From Clostridiaceae bacterium (GTDB lineage: Bacteria; Bacillota; Clostridia; DSM-8532): 8,117 bases of DNA. The DNA is taken from the NCBI GenBank assembly GCA_025361665.1, contig JANYKF010000074.1:1-8117 (forward strand). Reading direction: 5' to 3'. How positions within the stretch are numbered: position 1 is the stretch's first letter; every line of letters begins with the position of its first letter. The position numbers were made by a program, and so were the translations under genes. The notes under the pieces were generated by a model. That model saw only the letters and a program-made list of their open reading frames with translations. It had not been told where the DNA came from and made no database searches. Shown in pieces: positions 1 to 5,783 of this stretch.

Positions 1-13
1 GAGACATCCTGCA

Positions 14-39
14 TAAAAACTCACAAAAGTGAGTTTTTA
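14..39 (-). terminator. Rho-independent terminator after the ABC ATPase gene (probably bidirectional)
   Basis: A perfect 11-bp inverted repeat (14-24 against 29-39) surrounds a 4-nt loop. The stem begins with TAAAAACTCAC, so it has an A-run on one side and a T-run on the other and could act in both directions. On the minus strand it lies 34 nt after the stop codon of the ABC ATPase gene, where a transcript terminator is expected. The T-run is part of the stem, which is typical of bidirectional terminators between convergent genes. What lies to the left is outside the window. Confidence 0.75.
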
Positions 40-73
40 CACCAGAATCAACCATCCGGATTATGAATTTCGG

Positions 74-940
74 TTATTGCTTTCGTATTCCGTCATCCCT
101 GCTGATGAATACCAGGATTTCCTCTCTCGTAGGTGTTGCCTTAACCATTTCCACGGAGATTCCTTTGCATTCTGATGTCGGCAGGAGTCCTGAAAACCCC
201 GTGATGTCCGTTGCCAGCCCTATCAATTTTTCACGCAGGGCGCTTTGTAAATACTTCAAATCACCCTTGACGATTCGATAGCTTTCAAGCAAACCATCCT
301 TGGTACCGGAATGAAAGATTCTGCCGTTTTGAATCAATGTGACATAATCTGCTATTTTATCCAAATCCGATGTGATATGGGTTGAAAACAGGATGCTTCT
401 TTGTCCGTCGGAGATATACGTGCCCAGTATCTTGAGGAGTTCGTCGCGGGCCACGGGGTCGAGACCGCTTGTCGGCTCGTCGAAAATCAGCAGTTTCGCA
501 TCATGGGACATCGCAACCGTAAGCATCAGCTTCATTTTCATCCCGCGGGACAATTCACTCACCTTTTTATCCATGGGCAGTTTGAAGCTGCCTGCATATT
601 GTGCGAATGATTCACTGCTCCATTTGCTGTAAAAGCCTTTGAGGGCTTTTTCAACTTCCCGGACTTTCCAACTTTCGACAAAAAAGATTTCGTCAAACAC
701 AACGCCGATGTCCTGCTTGATTTTCTGCTCATCATCCATATTGTCGAGACCGAATATCTTGATGGTTCCGCCATCCCGGTTCGTCATGTTGAGCATCAGG
801 CGAATCGTGGTGGTTTTCCCTGCACCGTTTTGTCCGACAAACCCCATGACATGACCCATCGGCAAGGAAAAAGAAATATTGTCCAGTGCGAAGTCCTTAT
901 AATGCTTGCATAGATTTGCCAATTCAATTGCATTGTCCAT
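74..940 (-). CDS. ABC transporter ATP-binding protein, YtrB/BcrA-like
   Basis: A 288-residue cytoplasmic ATPase that would power an ABC-2 type membrane exporter. The nucleotide-binding domain is complete: Walker A GQNGAGKT at residues 36-43, signature LSRGM at 130-134, Walker B LLIFDE at 150-155 followed by the D-loop (SGLD), and switch histidine H188 in FSTHI. The usual Q-loop glutamine is absent; the segment reads GVVFDE near residue 79, a variation I associate with the YtrB/YxlF/BcrA branch. Residues about 220-288 form a short accessory C-terminus. The start at 940 is chosen because GGAGGG (949-954) sits 8 nt upstream; the frame stays open to an ATG at 1024 but that adds 28 residues unlike the family. 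Relatives usually sit beside a GntR regulator and an ABC-2 permease, but neither is in the window and a terminator follows directly. The substrate cannot be told; antibiotic or peptide export or self-protection is possible by analogy only. Confidence 0.9.
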   Translation of the reverse strand: MDNAIELANLCKHYKDFALDNISFSLPMGHVMGFVGQNGAGKTTTIRLMLNMTNRDGGTIKIFGLDNMDDEQKIKQDIGVVFDEIFFVESWKVREVEKALKGFYSKWSSESFAQYAGSFKLPMDKKVSELSRGMKMKLMLTVAMSHDAKLLIFDEPTSGLDPVARDELLKILGTYISDGQRSILFSTHITSDLDKIADYVTLIQNGRIFHSGTKDGLLESYRIVKGDLKYLQSALREKLIGLATDITGFSGLLPTSECKGISVEMVKATPTREEILVFISRDDGIRKQ

Positions 941-983
941 GTCGTTTTCCCTCCGGAATGAATGAATGCCAGCGCACGCAATG

Positions 984-989
984 ATTATA
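984..989 (-). promoter_or_regulatory. Possible -10 element of the ABC ATPase gene
   Basis: Read on the minus strand this is a perfect TATAAT preceded directly by TG, 43 nt upstream of the ATG at 940, in the AT-richer part of the non-coding stretch. No good -35 box lies 16-18 bp further upstream, so the assignment rests on the -10 hexamer and its position alone. Confidence 0.3.
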
Positions 990-1095
990 CACCGAAGAAC
1001 GCGTTCCCGATCCGATATTCCCAATCCAATATTCTATCCTGAAAATGCGCTATTTGGTAATGAAAATCCAATAAATCATGAGCACATTTTCATGG

Positions 1096-1121
1096 CTTGC
1101 TGGTGATTCGCCGCGAAGCAT
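1096..1121. repeat. 26-bp direct repeat, copy 1
   Basis: This segment begins CTTGCTGGTGATTCG and ends GCGAAGCAT. It is identical over 26 bp to 1190-1215, and the copies start 94 bp apart. It contains the small inverted repeat TTCGC-C-GCGAA. Flanking sequence is not clearly conserved between the copies. Confidence 0.85.
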
Positions 1122-1189
1122 ATAAAGTCTACCCTGTGTATGCGCTGAATGAAATATATAATGGCATTGATGCTGGCGCAACCACTGGT

Positions 1190-1215
1190 CTTGCTGGTGA
1201 TTCGCCGCGAAGCAT
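1190..1215. repeat. 26-bp direct repeat, copy 2
   Basis: Exact second copy of the segment at 1096-1121. With only two copies and 68 bp between them it is not a CRISPR array. The frame reading LAGDSPRS on the plus strand, and the one reading MLRGESPA on the minus strand, occur in both copies simply because the DNA is the same. Confidence 0.85.
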
Positions 1216-1368
1216 GTGTGGTCTTCCATCAATGACTGTGATTGTGGTATCATAATCATATAAATCTGTAAAATGCTGTATGCGCCCAAGCAGGCGACGA
1301 GGATATGCAAGAGAGGGCAGCGAGTTTTCAGACAACTTGCTTTCGGAGTTGTGCCGGTTGGATGATAT

Positions 1369-1374
1369 AGGGGG
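1369..1374 (+). promoter_or_regulatory. Ribosome binding site that fixes the TTG start of the helicase remnant
   Basis: AGGGGG lies 8 nt before the TTG at 1383. The only nearby ATG (1375) is out of frame and runs into a stop after two further codons, so the TTG start is the best supported. Confidence 0.6.
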
Positions 1375-1382
1375 ATGCAGAT

Positions 1383-3197
1383 TTGAAGGCTATCACGTTT
1401 ATCGATACGGAAGTGTCCGAGGAAACTGGGAGGATTCTAGATTTCGGCGGTGTGAAACCGAATGGCGAGTCCATTCACACGGTCTTTTCAGGGGCGTTTC
1501 TTCACTTTCTTGAAGATTCAGATTTCATATACGGCCACAACATTCTCCTGCACGATCTGGTTTTTTTGAAGCCGATGCTGGGCCAAAGGGATACGACGCG
1601 GTATCCTGGGCAGGCGGCCATCATCGATACGCTTCCCCTGTCTGCCTTGCTCTTTCCTCAACGTCCCTACCATGCGCTTGTCAAGGACGACAAACTACAG
1701 TCTGATGAGTTGAACAATCCTTTGAGTGACGCAAAGAAGGCCATGGATCTTTTTTTCGATGAAGTATCCGTCTTTCAGGCGCTTCCAAAAACAATGAAAG
1801 CCATCTTCTTTTCTTTGTTGAAGGAACAACTGACGTTCTCCGGATTTTTCCCATATATTGGGTATGAGGCACTGATCCTTGATGTTGAGCACGCCATCCG
1901 GGAATCATTTCAAGGACAAATCTGTGAACATGCTTCTCTTTCGGCAATGATCACGCGGCAGCCGGTCGAACTGGCCTATTGTCTGGCGCTGATTCACGCG
2001 GATGATGAATACGCCATTGCGCCACCCTGGCTCCTGCACCGGTATCCTGAAACGGATCGGCTGATGCGATTGCTGCGGGGAATGCCATGCCTGTGCGGGT
2101 GTATCTACTGCAACGATAAATTGGACGCTGTCCGTGGTTTGAAACGCTTCTTCGGGTACGATGCATATCGCACCTTTGAAGGCATTCCCCTGCAGGAGCA
2201 GGCCGTGAAGGCGGCCATTGCCAATCAGTCGCTGTTGGCGGTCTTTCCGACAGGGGGAGGAAAATCCATCACGTTCCAGGTTCCGGCCCTTCAGGCTGGG
2301 AAAACGGTCAAAGGCCTCACGGTTGTCATATCCCCGCTCCAGTCCCTCATGAAAGACCAAATTGACAACTTGGAACGAATCAATATAACGGATGCCGTGA
2401 CGATCAATGGGCTTCTGGATCCAATTGAGCGTGCCGTGTCATTGCGCCGTGTGGAGGACGGAGACGCGACAATTCTGTACATCTCACCGGAATCCCTGCG
2501 TTCGAAGACAATCGAACGGCTTCTTCTGAATAGGAAGATCGTGCGTTTCGTGATTGATGAAGCCCACTGCTTCTCTTCCTGGGGACAGGATTTCCGTGTC
2601 GATTACCTGTACATCGCGGATTTCATCCGGAACCTCTGTGTTCAGAAGAAACTGGATGATATGATTCCAGTCTCCTGTTTCACCGCGACGGCAAAACAGA
2701 TTGTCATCGATGATATCCGGAAATACTTCAAAGAGAAGCTGGACCTCGAGTTAATTCTGTTCACGGCAAGTGCGGCAAGAAAGAACCTCCAATATAGAGT
2801 CGTCGAAAAAAGCGAAGATGCGAAAATAGAAGCGCTCCGCGGGATTCTACAGTATAAGGCTGAGGATTATCAGAGCCTGAAAAGGTATTATGACCAAAAG
2901 ACGCAGATGATCCACATTGTTGGAGAGTATGCACGGAAGATGATGGAGAACTACCAGACGGCGCTTCAGTTCGTTGAAGACTATTTCCAGTTGGAATACA
3001 GCTCATTCCTGCGTAAATATTTCAAGGGCTCGAAAGGCGAAGAAATCAGAAGGAATCTGTCACCGGAGAAATTCCGGAAGATTTTCGGCGAACTGTCTGT
3101 CTCGCAGCTGAATATCATCAACGACAAGGAATCACAGTATATCGTGGTCGCGGCCGGCCCAGGCAGCGGAAAGACGAAAACCCTGGTTCCAAGCTGA
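1383..3197 (+). CDS. Truncated exonuclease-RecQ-UvrD helicase fusion (remnant)
   Basis: A 604-residue frame starting with TTG. Residues 1-130 resemble a DEDD 3'-5' exonuclease: FIDTE (D8, E10), YGHNILLHD (D58) and a later D116 without the canonical H/Y spacing. Four cysteines (236, 238, 240, 243) precede a RecQ first motor lobe: LQEQAVKA near 270, Walker A PTGGGKS 289-295, SPLQSLMKDQ, YISPESL, DEAH 392-395 with HCFSSWGQDFR, and motif III FTATA 433-437. Motifs IV-VI of the second lobe are absent: after residue 490 the sequence passes to a helical linker and then to a UvrD-like start, SVSQLNIIN and AAGPGSGKT (Walker A, 590-598), followed four codons later by a stop. From memory of the family, full-length fusions of this kind are far longer (well over 1,000 residues). 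Inference: an internal in-frame deletion plus a 3' truncation, so a decayed gene unlikely to unwind DNA. It could alternatively be a compact regulatory variant, which I think less likely. Confidence 0.8.
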   Translation: MKAITFIDTEVSEETGRILDFGGVKPNGESIHTVFSGAFLHFLEDSDFIYGHNILLHDLVFLKPMLGQRDTTRYPGQAAIIDTLPLSALLFPQRPYHALVKDDKLQSDELNNPLSDAKKAMDLFFDEVSVFQALPKTMKAIFFSLLKEQLTFSGFFPYIGYEALILDVEHAIRESFQGQICEHASLSAMITRQPVELAYCLALIHADDEYAIAPPWLLHRYPETDRLMRLLRGMPCLCGCIYCNDKLDAVRGLKRFFGYDAYRTFEGIPLQEQAVKAAIANQSLLAVFPTGGGKSITFQVPALQAGKTVKGLTVVISPLQSLMKDQIDNLERINITDAVTINGLLDPIERAVSLRRVEDGDATILYISPESLRSKTIERLLLNRKIVRFVIDEAHCFSSWGQDFRVDYLYIADFIRNLCVQKKLDDMIPVSCFTATAKQIVIDDIRKYFKEKLDLELILFTASAARKNLQYRVVEKSEDAKIEALRGILQYKAEDYQSLKRYYDQKTQMIHIVGEYARKMMENYQTALQFVEDYFQLEYSSFLRKYFKGSKGEEIRRNLSPEKFRKIFGELSVSQLNIINDKESQYIVVAAGPGSGKTKTLVPS

Positions 3198-3270
3198 AAG
3201 AAAGTACATTGAAAATGGCCAAGGTTTCGCATCATTCTGCAACTGTATTCCAGTAGACAATGGGTAAAGG
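3198..3270 (+). pseudogene. Possible scar or out-of-frame tail after the truncated helicase
   Basis: Past the stop at 3195-3197 the +1 frame stays open from 3181 to a TAA at 3264-3266 and reads AERKYIENGQGFASF and onward. It may be a leftover of the deleted helicase 3' end or unrelated DNA; I do not recognise it. No ribosome binding site or start precedes it, so it is not an independent gene. Confidence 0.2.
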
Positions 3271-3306
3271 AAAAACGGCAATGCAGATTCATGATTGCAT
3301 TGCCGT
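3271..3306 (-). terminator. Rho-independent terminator of the acs-cooT block
   Basis: An 11-bp perfect stem (3275-3285 against 3296-3306, ACGGCAATGCA and its complement) closes a 10-nt loop. Reading the minus strand, it is followed by TTTTT (3275-3271) and more T-rich sequence, and it begins 37 nt after the cooT stop codon. No T-run follows on the plus strand, so it acts for the minus-strand genes; the helicase remnant converges on it from the other side. Confidence 0.85.
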
Positions 3307-3343
3307 CCCTAACGTCCGATATCGATGGACTGGACCTGTTTGC

Positions 3344-3538
3344 TTATTCTACTGCTTCCAAAACAATGCGGTGCTTGATGAAAGCCATGTCCCTGATTTT
3401 TGCCTTCACGGTTTTCTGCTGGCTGAAAATATCCTCCAGCACCAGGTTTTCACCGACCGGGGTCAATTTGTCGACCGATTCAAAATACAATGTCTCGGCA
3501 CCGTTTTTGTCTACCAGATATACATCCATTTCACACAT
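3344..3538 (-). CDS. cooT: CooT-family nickel-binding protein
   Basis: A 64-residue protein beginning MCEMDVYLVDKNG. The cysteine at position 2, directly after the initiator, together with the length of about 60-67 residues, is the hallmark of the CooT family; in Rhodospirillum rubrum CooT that cysteine is known to be needed for Ni(II) binding by the dimer. The proposed role is nickel delivery or storage for carbon monoxide dehydrogenase. The remaining sequence is a small beta-rich domain (LYFESVDKLTPVGENLVLEDIF, given here only as its general character) ending in KHRIVLEAVE. AAGGAG (3547-3552) lies 8 nt before the ATG at 3538; the frame is open to an ATG at 3643, but that start lacks a good site and would bury the key cysteine. 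It follows acsV after 145 bp and precedes a terminator, so it is probably the last gene of the operon. The family call is from memory of the pattern and the neighbourhood supports it. Confidence 0.8.
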   Translation of the reverse strand: MCEMDVYLVDKNGAETLYFESVDKLTPVGENLVLEDIFSQQKTVKAKIRDMAFIKHRIVLEAVE

Positions 3539-3557
3539 GTTTGTCACTCCTTCATAT

Positions 3558-3569
3558 TGATTCGAATCA
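3558..3569. promoter_or_regulatory. 12-bp perfect palindrome just upstream of the cooT ribosome binding site
   Basis: TGATTCGAATCA reads the same on both strands and ends 5 nt before the cooT AAGGAG. It could be an operator half-site pair or a small RNA hairpin (4-bp stem, UCGA loop) controlling cooT separately from acsV. A palindrome of this size can occur by chance, so the functional reading is inference. Confidence 0.3.
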
Positions 3570-3683
3570 GTCGAAACTCGCCTGCAATGTTTACGGGAAA
3601 GTGGGACATGGCGGCAACCATCAGGAGCAATCATGAGGATCACTCTATTTGTATTTACCCATTTCCGATGGGCATCACCGGAA

Positions 3684-5705
3684 TCAGTTCATTGGTCGAA
3701 CTACATTCTGAAACAGCTCCGCATCCGTATGAGGCAGGAAAATGGCGGCCGTATACTGATCCATGTATCCGTGTTCCACGCTCAAATCCAGGTAGGTCAG
3801 CTTTTCCGCAAGTTCTCTCTGCTTTATCCTGTGAGTTTCGGACAGAAGGGTCATGTAGGCGCCTGTCACGGATGCATTGCCGATGTAAGAGAACCTTTCC
3901 GCCGGCAGGTCCGGAATCAGGCCGATGATGGTTGCCTTCCCGATGTCAAGGTATCTGCCAAACCCCCCTGCGATATAAATCCGGGCAAGATCCTCGAATT
4001 CCATGTCCACGCTTTTCAGCATCATGCGGCAGGCTGAATAGATGGCGGCCTTGGCCCGTATCAGGTTGTCGATATCCGCTTCGGAAATGTAAATCGGCCT
4101 TCCCGTGGATGATTCATCAGCGGGTGCGATGATGTAGCGGGCCGTCTTGGAAGAAGTGTCGATGGAGGGGCATATTCTTGTCCTGCTTAATTTACCGGCG
4201 GCATCCAGCCATCCTGTTGAAAACAGTTCGGCGATGAGCGTGACCATTCCCGAACCGCAGATTCCCGCCGGTTTGCCTTCGCCGATGGTCGAATAGGTTG
4301 CAATTCCAGTAACCCGGTCGATTTCCACCCGTTCAATCGCACCTGCCGAGGCACGCATGCCGTGTTCAATGCCGCCGCCTTCAAAGGCCGGCCCGGCGGA
4401 ACAGGCGCATCCGATCAGGAAGTCATGGTTGCCGAGAACAAGTTCGCCATTGGTACCGATGTCAATGAACAGGCAGACCTCTTCAGAGTCAGTCGCCAGT
4501 GATGTGCACAAGAGGCCCGACGTGATGTCTCCGCCGACATAGCTGCCCACGGAGGGTGCGATATGGACGGGTGCATTCGGGTGAATGGCAATGCCAATCT
4601 CCTCAGCGGTATAGACAGGCACCTTGTATACTGCCGGCGTATAGGGGGCCAGCCGGATGTACTCGGGCATGATGCCCAGAAGAAGGTGTATCATGGTCGT
4701 ATTGGCTGCGACCGAAGCACTGTGGATGTTTTCAGCCAGGATGCCGTTCCCTCGTGACAGATCCGCAATCAGGCCGTTGATCGTGGAGAGAACCTTGCCC
4801 TTCAGTTCTTCCAGGCGTTCGGGTTTTCGCGCGTAGTTGATTCTGCTGATGACGTCCAGGCCGCATTCGATCTGGGCATTGTATTCTGTCTCTGAAGCCA
4901 GGACATGGGCATCCCGGATGTCGATGAGCTGCACGGAAACGGTGGTTGTCCCGATATCGACGGCTATGCCGTAATTCCTGTCGTCAATGCCGCCTTCAAA
5001 TTGCGGCATGATATCGACAATATGAAAATCCGATCCATCCCTGTAGTGGCTGACCGTGATCCTGCCCTCGTTTTCCCTGAGGAGGATCGGCAGTTTCACC
5101 AGGACGTTGATGGGGATGATGGGATTGATGGGAGCAATGGTGTTGTTTGGGCTGTTGGGACTGATGGGGTTGATGGGACTGATGGGATGGAGGGGTTTGA
5201 TTGGATCAATGGTGTTGTTGGGGCTGTTTGGGTTAACTGCAGGGAAAGCAGCCGCCAATGCCTTGTAAAGGCGATCCAGGTCGGAAAGCCCGTCTCCGGT
5301 TGACGGGAGGGAGACCGTGATGGACGTGTCATCGACGAGCGGGGAAATGCTGTCGGCCTTCGGCAATAACGCGCGCCTGACCATCAGCATGTCGTTCTTC
5401 GCCTCGGAAAACTGGCCAATCTCCTGGTCCAGCTGTGACAGGACCAGGAGACTGACCGGTTCATGAAGGACTTTTGTCCGGCAGATCAGAACATATCCGT
5501 CATCCAGGAGTTCCTGCGAAAGAATGCCGTTGTTGCTGAAATCCACATGGCCGGATTCGATCCGGACCAGGCACTTTCCGCAGATCCCATGGCCGCCGCA
5601 CGGGGTTTCAACGGAAACGCCGGCAGCCTTCGCAGCATGGTGCAGCGCGGAGCCTTCCGGTACGACAATTGACTTTCCGCTCGGGTGAAAGGTGATTTCA
5701 GGCAT
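3684..5705 (-). CDS. acsV: Corrinoid activation protein (RACo / AcsV), ferredoxin-ASKHA ATPase
   Basis: A 673-residue cytoplasmic activator. It uses ATP to drive uphill one-electron reduction of Co(II) in the corrinoid iron-sulfur protein (AcsCD), returning it to the active Co(I) state. Residues 1-90 are a plant-type [2Fe-2S] ferredoxin domain with C36-X5-C42-X2-C45 and C75. A variable linker (about 90-240) is followed by the DUF4445/RACo ASKHA core: phosphate-1 loop DIGTTT at 250-255, AANTTMIHLLLG near 333, phosphate-2 loop DIGTNGE at 415-421, CSAGPAFEGGGIEHGM near 435, GICGSG at 481-486, and adenosine motif AGGFG at 579-583. The linker carries an unusual 43-residue Pro/Ile/Asn tripeptide array (157-199); without it the length would be close to the roughly 630 residues usual for RACo. 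The ATG at 5705 is chosen because GGAG (5714-5717) lies 8 nt upstream; the in-frame GTG at 5714 overlaps that site. It follows acsC after 78 bp that contain a copy of its own start region. Confidence 0.93.
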   Translation of the reverse strand: MPEITFHPSGKSIVVPEGSALHHAAKAAGVSVETPCGGHGICGKCLVRIESGHVDFSNNGILSQELLDDGYVLICRTKVLHEPVSLLVLSQLDQEIGQFSEAKNDMLMVRRALLPKADSISPLVDDTSITVSLPSTGDGLSDLDRLYKALAAAFPAVNPNSPNNTIDPIKPLHPISPINPISPNSPNNTIAPINPIIPINVLVKLPILLRENEGRITVSHYRDGSDFHIVDIMPQFEGGIDDRNYGIAVDIGTTTVSVQLIDIRDAHVLASETEYNAQIECGLDVISRINYARKPERLEELKGKVLSTINGLIADLSRGNGILAENIHSASVAANTTMIHLLLGIMPEYIRLAPYTPAVYKVPVYTAEEIGIAIHPNAPVHIAPSVGSYVGGDITSGLLCTSLATDSEEVCLFIDIGTNGELVLGNHDFLIGCACSAGPAFEGGGIEHGMRASAGAIERVEIDRVTGIATYSTIGEGKPAGICGSGMVTLIAELFSTGWLDAAGKLSRTRICPSIDTSSKTARYIIAPADESSTGRPIYISEADIDNLIRAKAAIYSACRMMLKSVDMEFEDLARIYIAGGFGRYLDIGKATIIGLIPDLPAERFSYIGNASVTGAYMTLLSETHRIKQRELAEKLTYLDLSVEHGYMDQYTAAIFLPHTDAELFQNVVRPMN
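5107..5234. repeat. Degenerate 9-bp tandem repeat inside acsV (about 14 units)
   Basis: On the plus strand the units follow the pattern TTGATGGGA with variants such as CTGATGGGG and ATGATGGGA. In acsV they encode tripeptides ISP, INP, NSP, IAP and similar (residues 157-199). A higher-order copy is visible: 5131-5159 and 5203-5231 match at 26 of 29 positions, 72 bp (8 units) apart, both encoding NSPNNTI. Because each unit is a whole number of codons, gain or loss of units keeps the frame. Confidence 0.85.
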
Positions 5706-5718
5706 CGGGTTCACTCCA
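5688..5718 (-). repeat. 31-bp direct repeat, copy 1: true acsV translation start
   Basis: On the minus strand it holds TGGAG, an 8-nt spacer, the ATG of acsV and codons for PEITF. It matches 5751-5781 at 30 of 31 positions; the single difference (5710 T versus 5773 C) is in the spacer. Confidence 0.9.
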
Positions 5719-5720
5719 AC

Positions 5721-5768
5721 TCACTGCAAGACAACCCTGGCGCCTGGAACAAAGGTGATTTCAGGCAT
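5721..5768 (-). CDS. 15-codon leader-like reading frame from the duplicated acsV start
   Basis: Initiation at the duplicated start gives MPEITFVPGARVVLQ and then TGA at 5721-5723. The first six residues equal those of AcsV; the rest diverges, though it still looks loosely like the ferredoxin beta-strand (compare FHPSGKSIVV). The stop falls 15 nt before the acsV ATG, and the GGAG of acsV starts 3 nt after it, so a ribosome finishing here would sit on the acsV binding site. It may be a mere duplication scar, a decoy start, or a translational coupling device between acsC and acsV. Expression is not shown by sequence alone. Confidence 0.4.
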   Translation of the reverse strand: MPEITFVPGARVVLQ

Positions 5769-5781
5769 CGGGCTCACTCCA
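5751..5781 (-). repeat. 31-bp direct repeat, copy 2: duplicated acsV translation start
   Basis: The copy lies 63 bp upstream (in the direction of transcription) of the true start region, between the acsC stop codon and acsV. The ribosome binding site (5777-5780), the 8-nt spacing and the ATG (5768) are preserved exactly. Confidence 0.9.
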
Positions 5782-5783
5782 CA

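Larger units (their letters stand above)
941..1382. other. Divergent intergenic region with a 26-bp direct repeat and no supported gene
   Basis: About 440 bp separate the divergent ABC ATPase and helicase-remnant genes. The stretch holds the ribosome binding site and candidate -10 of the ABC gene on the left, a 26-bp exact direct repeat in its centre, and AT-rich patches near 1250-1265 (CATAAT, TATAAA) that could belong to a plus-strand promoter, though no convincing -35 box goes with them. Short frames on both strands (for example minus 1050-1310 and 1129-1335) lack a ribosome binding site and are not called as genes. No tRNA or recognised riboswitch fold was seen. Confidence 0.6.

Noticed and set aside
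941..1024. Upstream extension of the ABC ATPase to an ATG at 1024
   Set aside because: The added 28 residues are not family-like, and the extension would translate through the strong ribosome binding site at 949-954 and the candidate -10 element.
1096..1215. CRISPR array
   Set aside because: Only two repeat copies, a 68-bp spacer, no leader and no cas genes in the window.
1050..1335. Two overlapping minus-strand frames that both contain MLRGESPA
   Set aside because: The shared peptide is caused by the 26-bp direct repeat falling in two frames. Neither frame has a ribosome binding site or a recognisable domain.
3659..3673. CCCAT/ATGGG hairpin just after acsV as a terminator
   Set aside because: The stem is only 5 bp and is not followed by a T-run on the minus strand, so it is unlikely to stop transcription before cooT.
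3260..3928. A 222-residue plus-strand frame
   Set aside because: It runs antisense through cooT and the end of acsV and starts inside the terminator region; it shows no domain.
5056..5268. A plus-strand frame reading like a hydrophobic Met/Gly/Leu membrane peptide
   Set aside because: It is the antisense reading of the 9-bp tandem repeat in acsV; its regularity comes from the repeat and it lacks a ribosome binding site.
5706..5714. GTG at 5714 as the start of acsV
   Set aside because: It overlaps the GGAG that is ideally spaced for the ATG at 5705.
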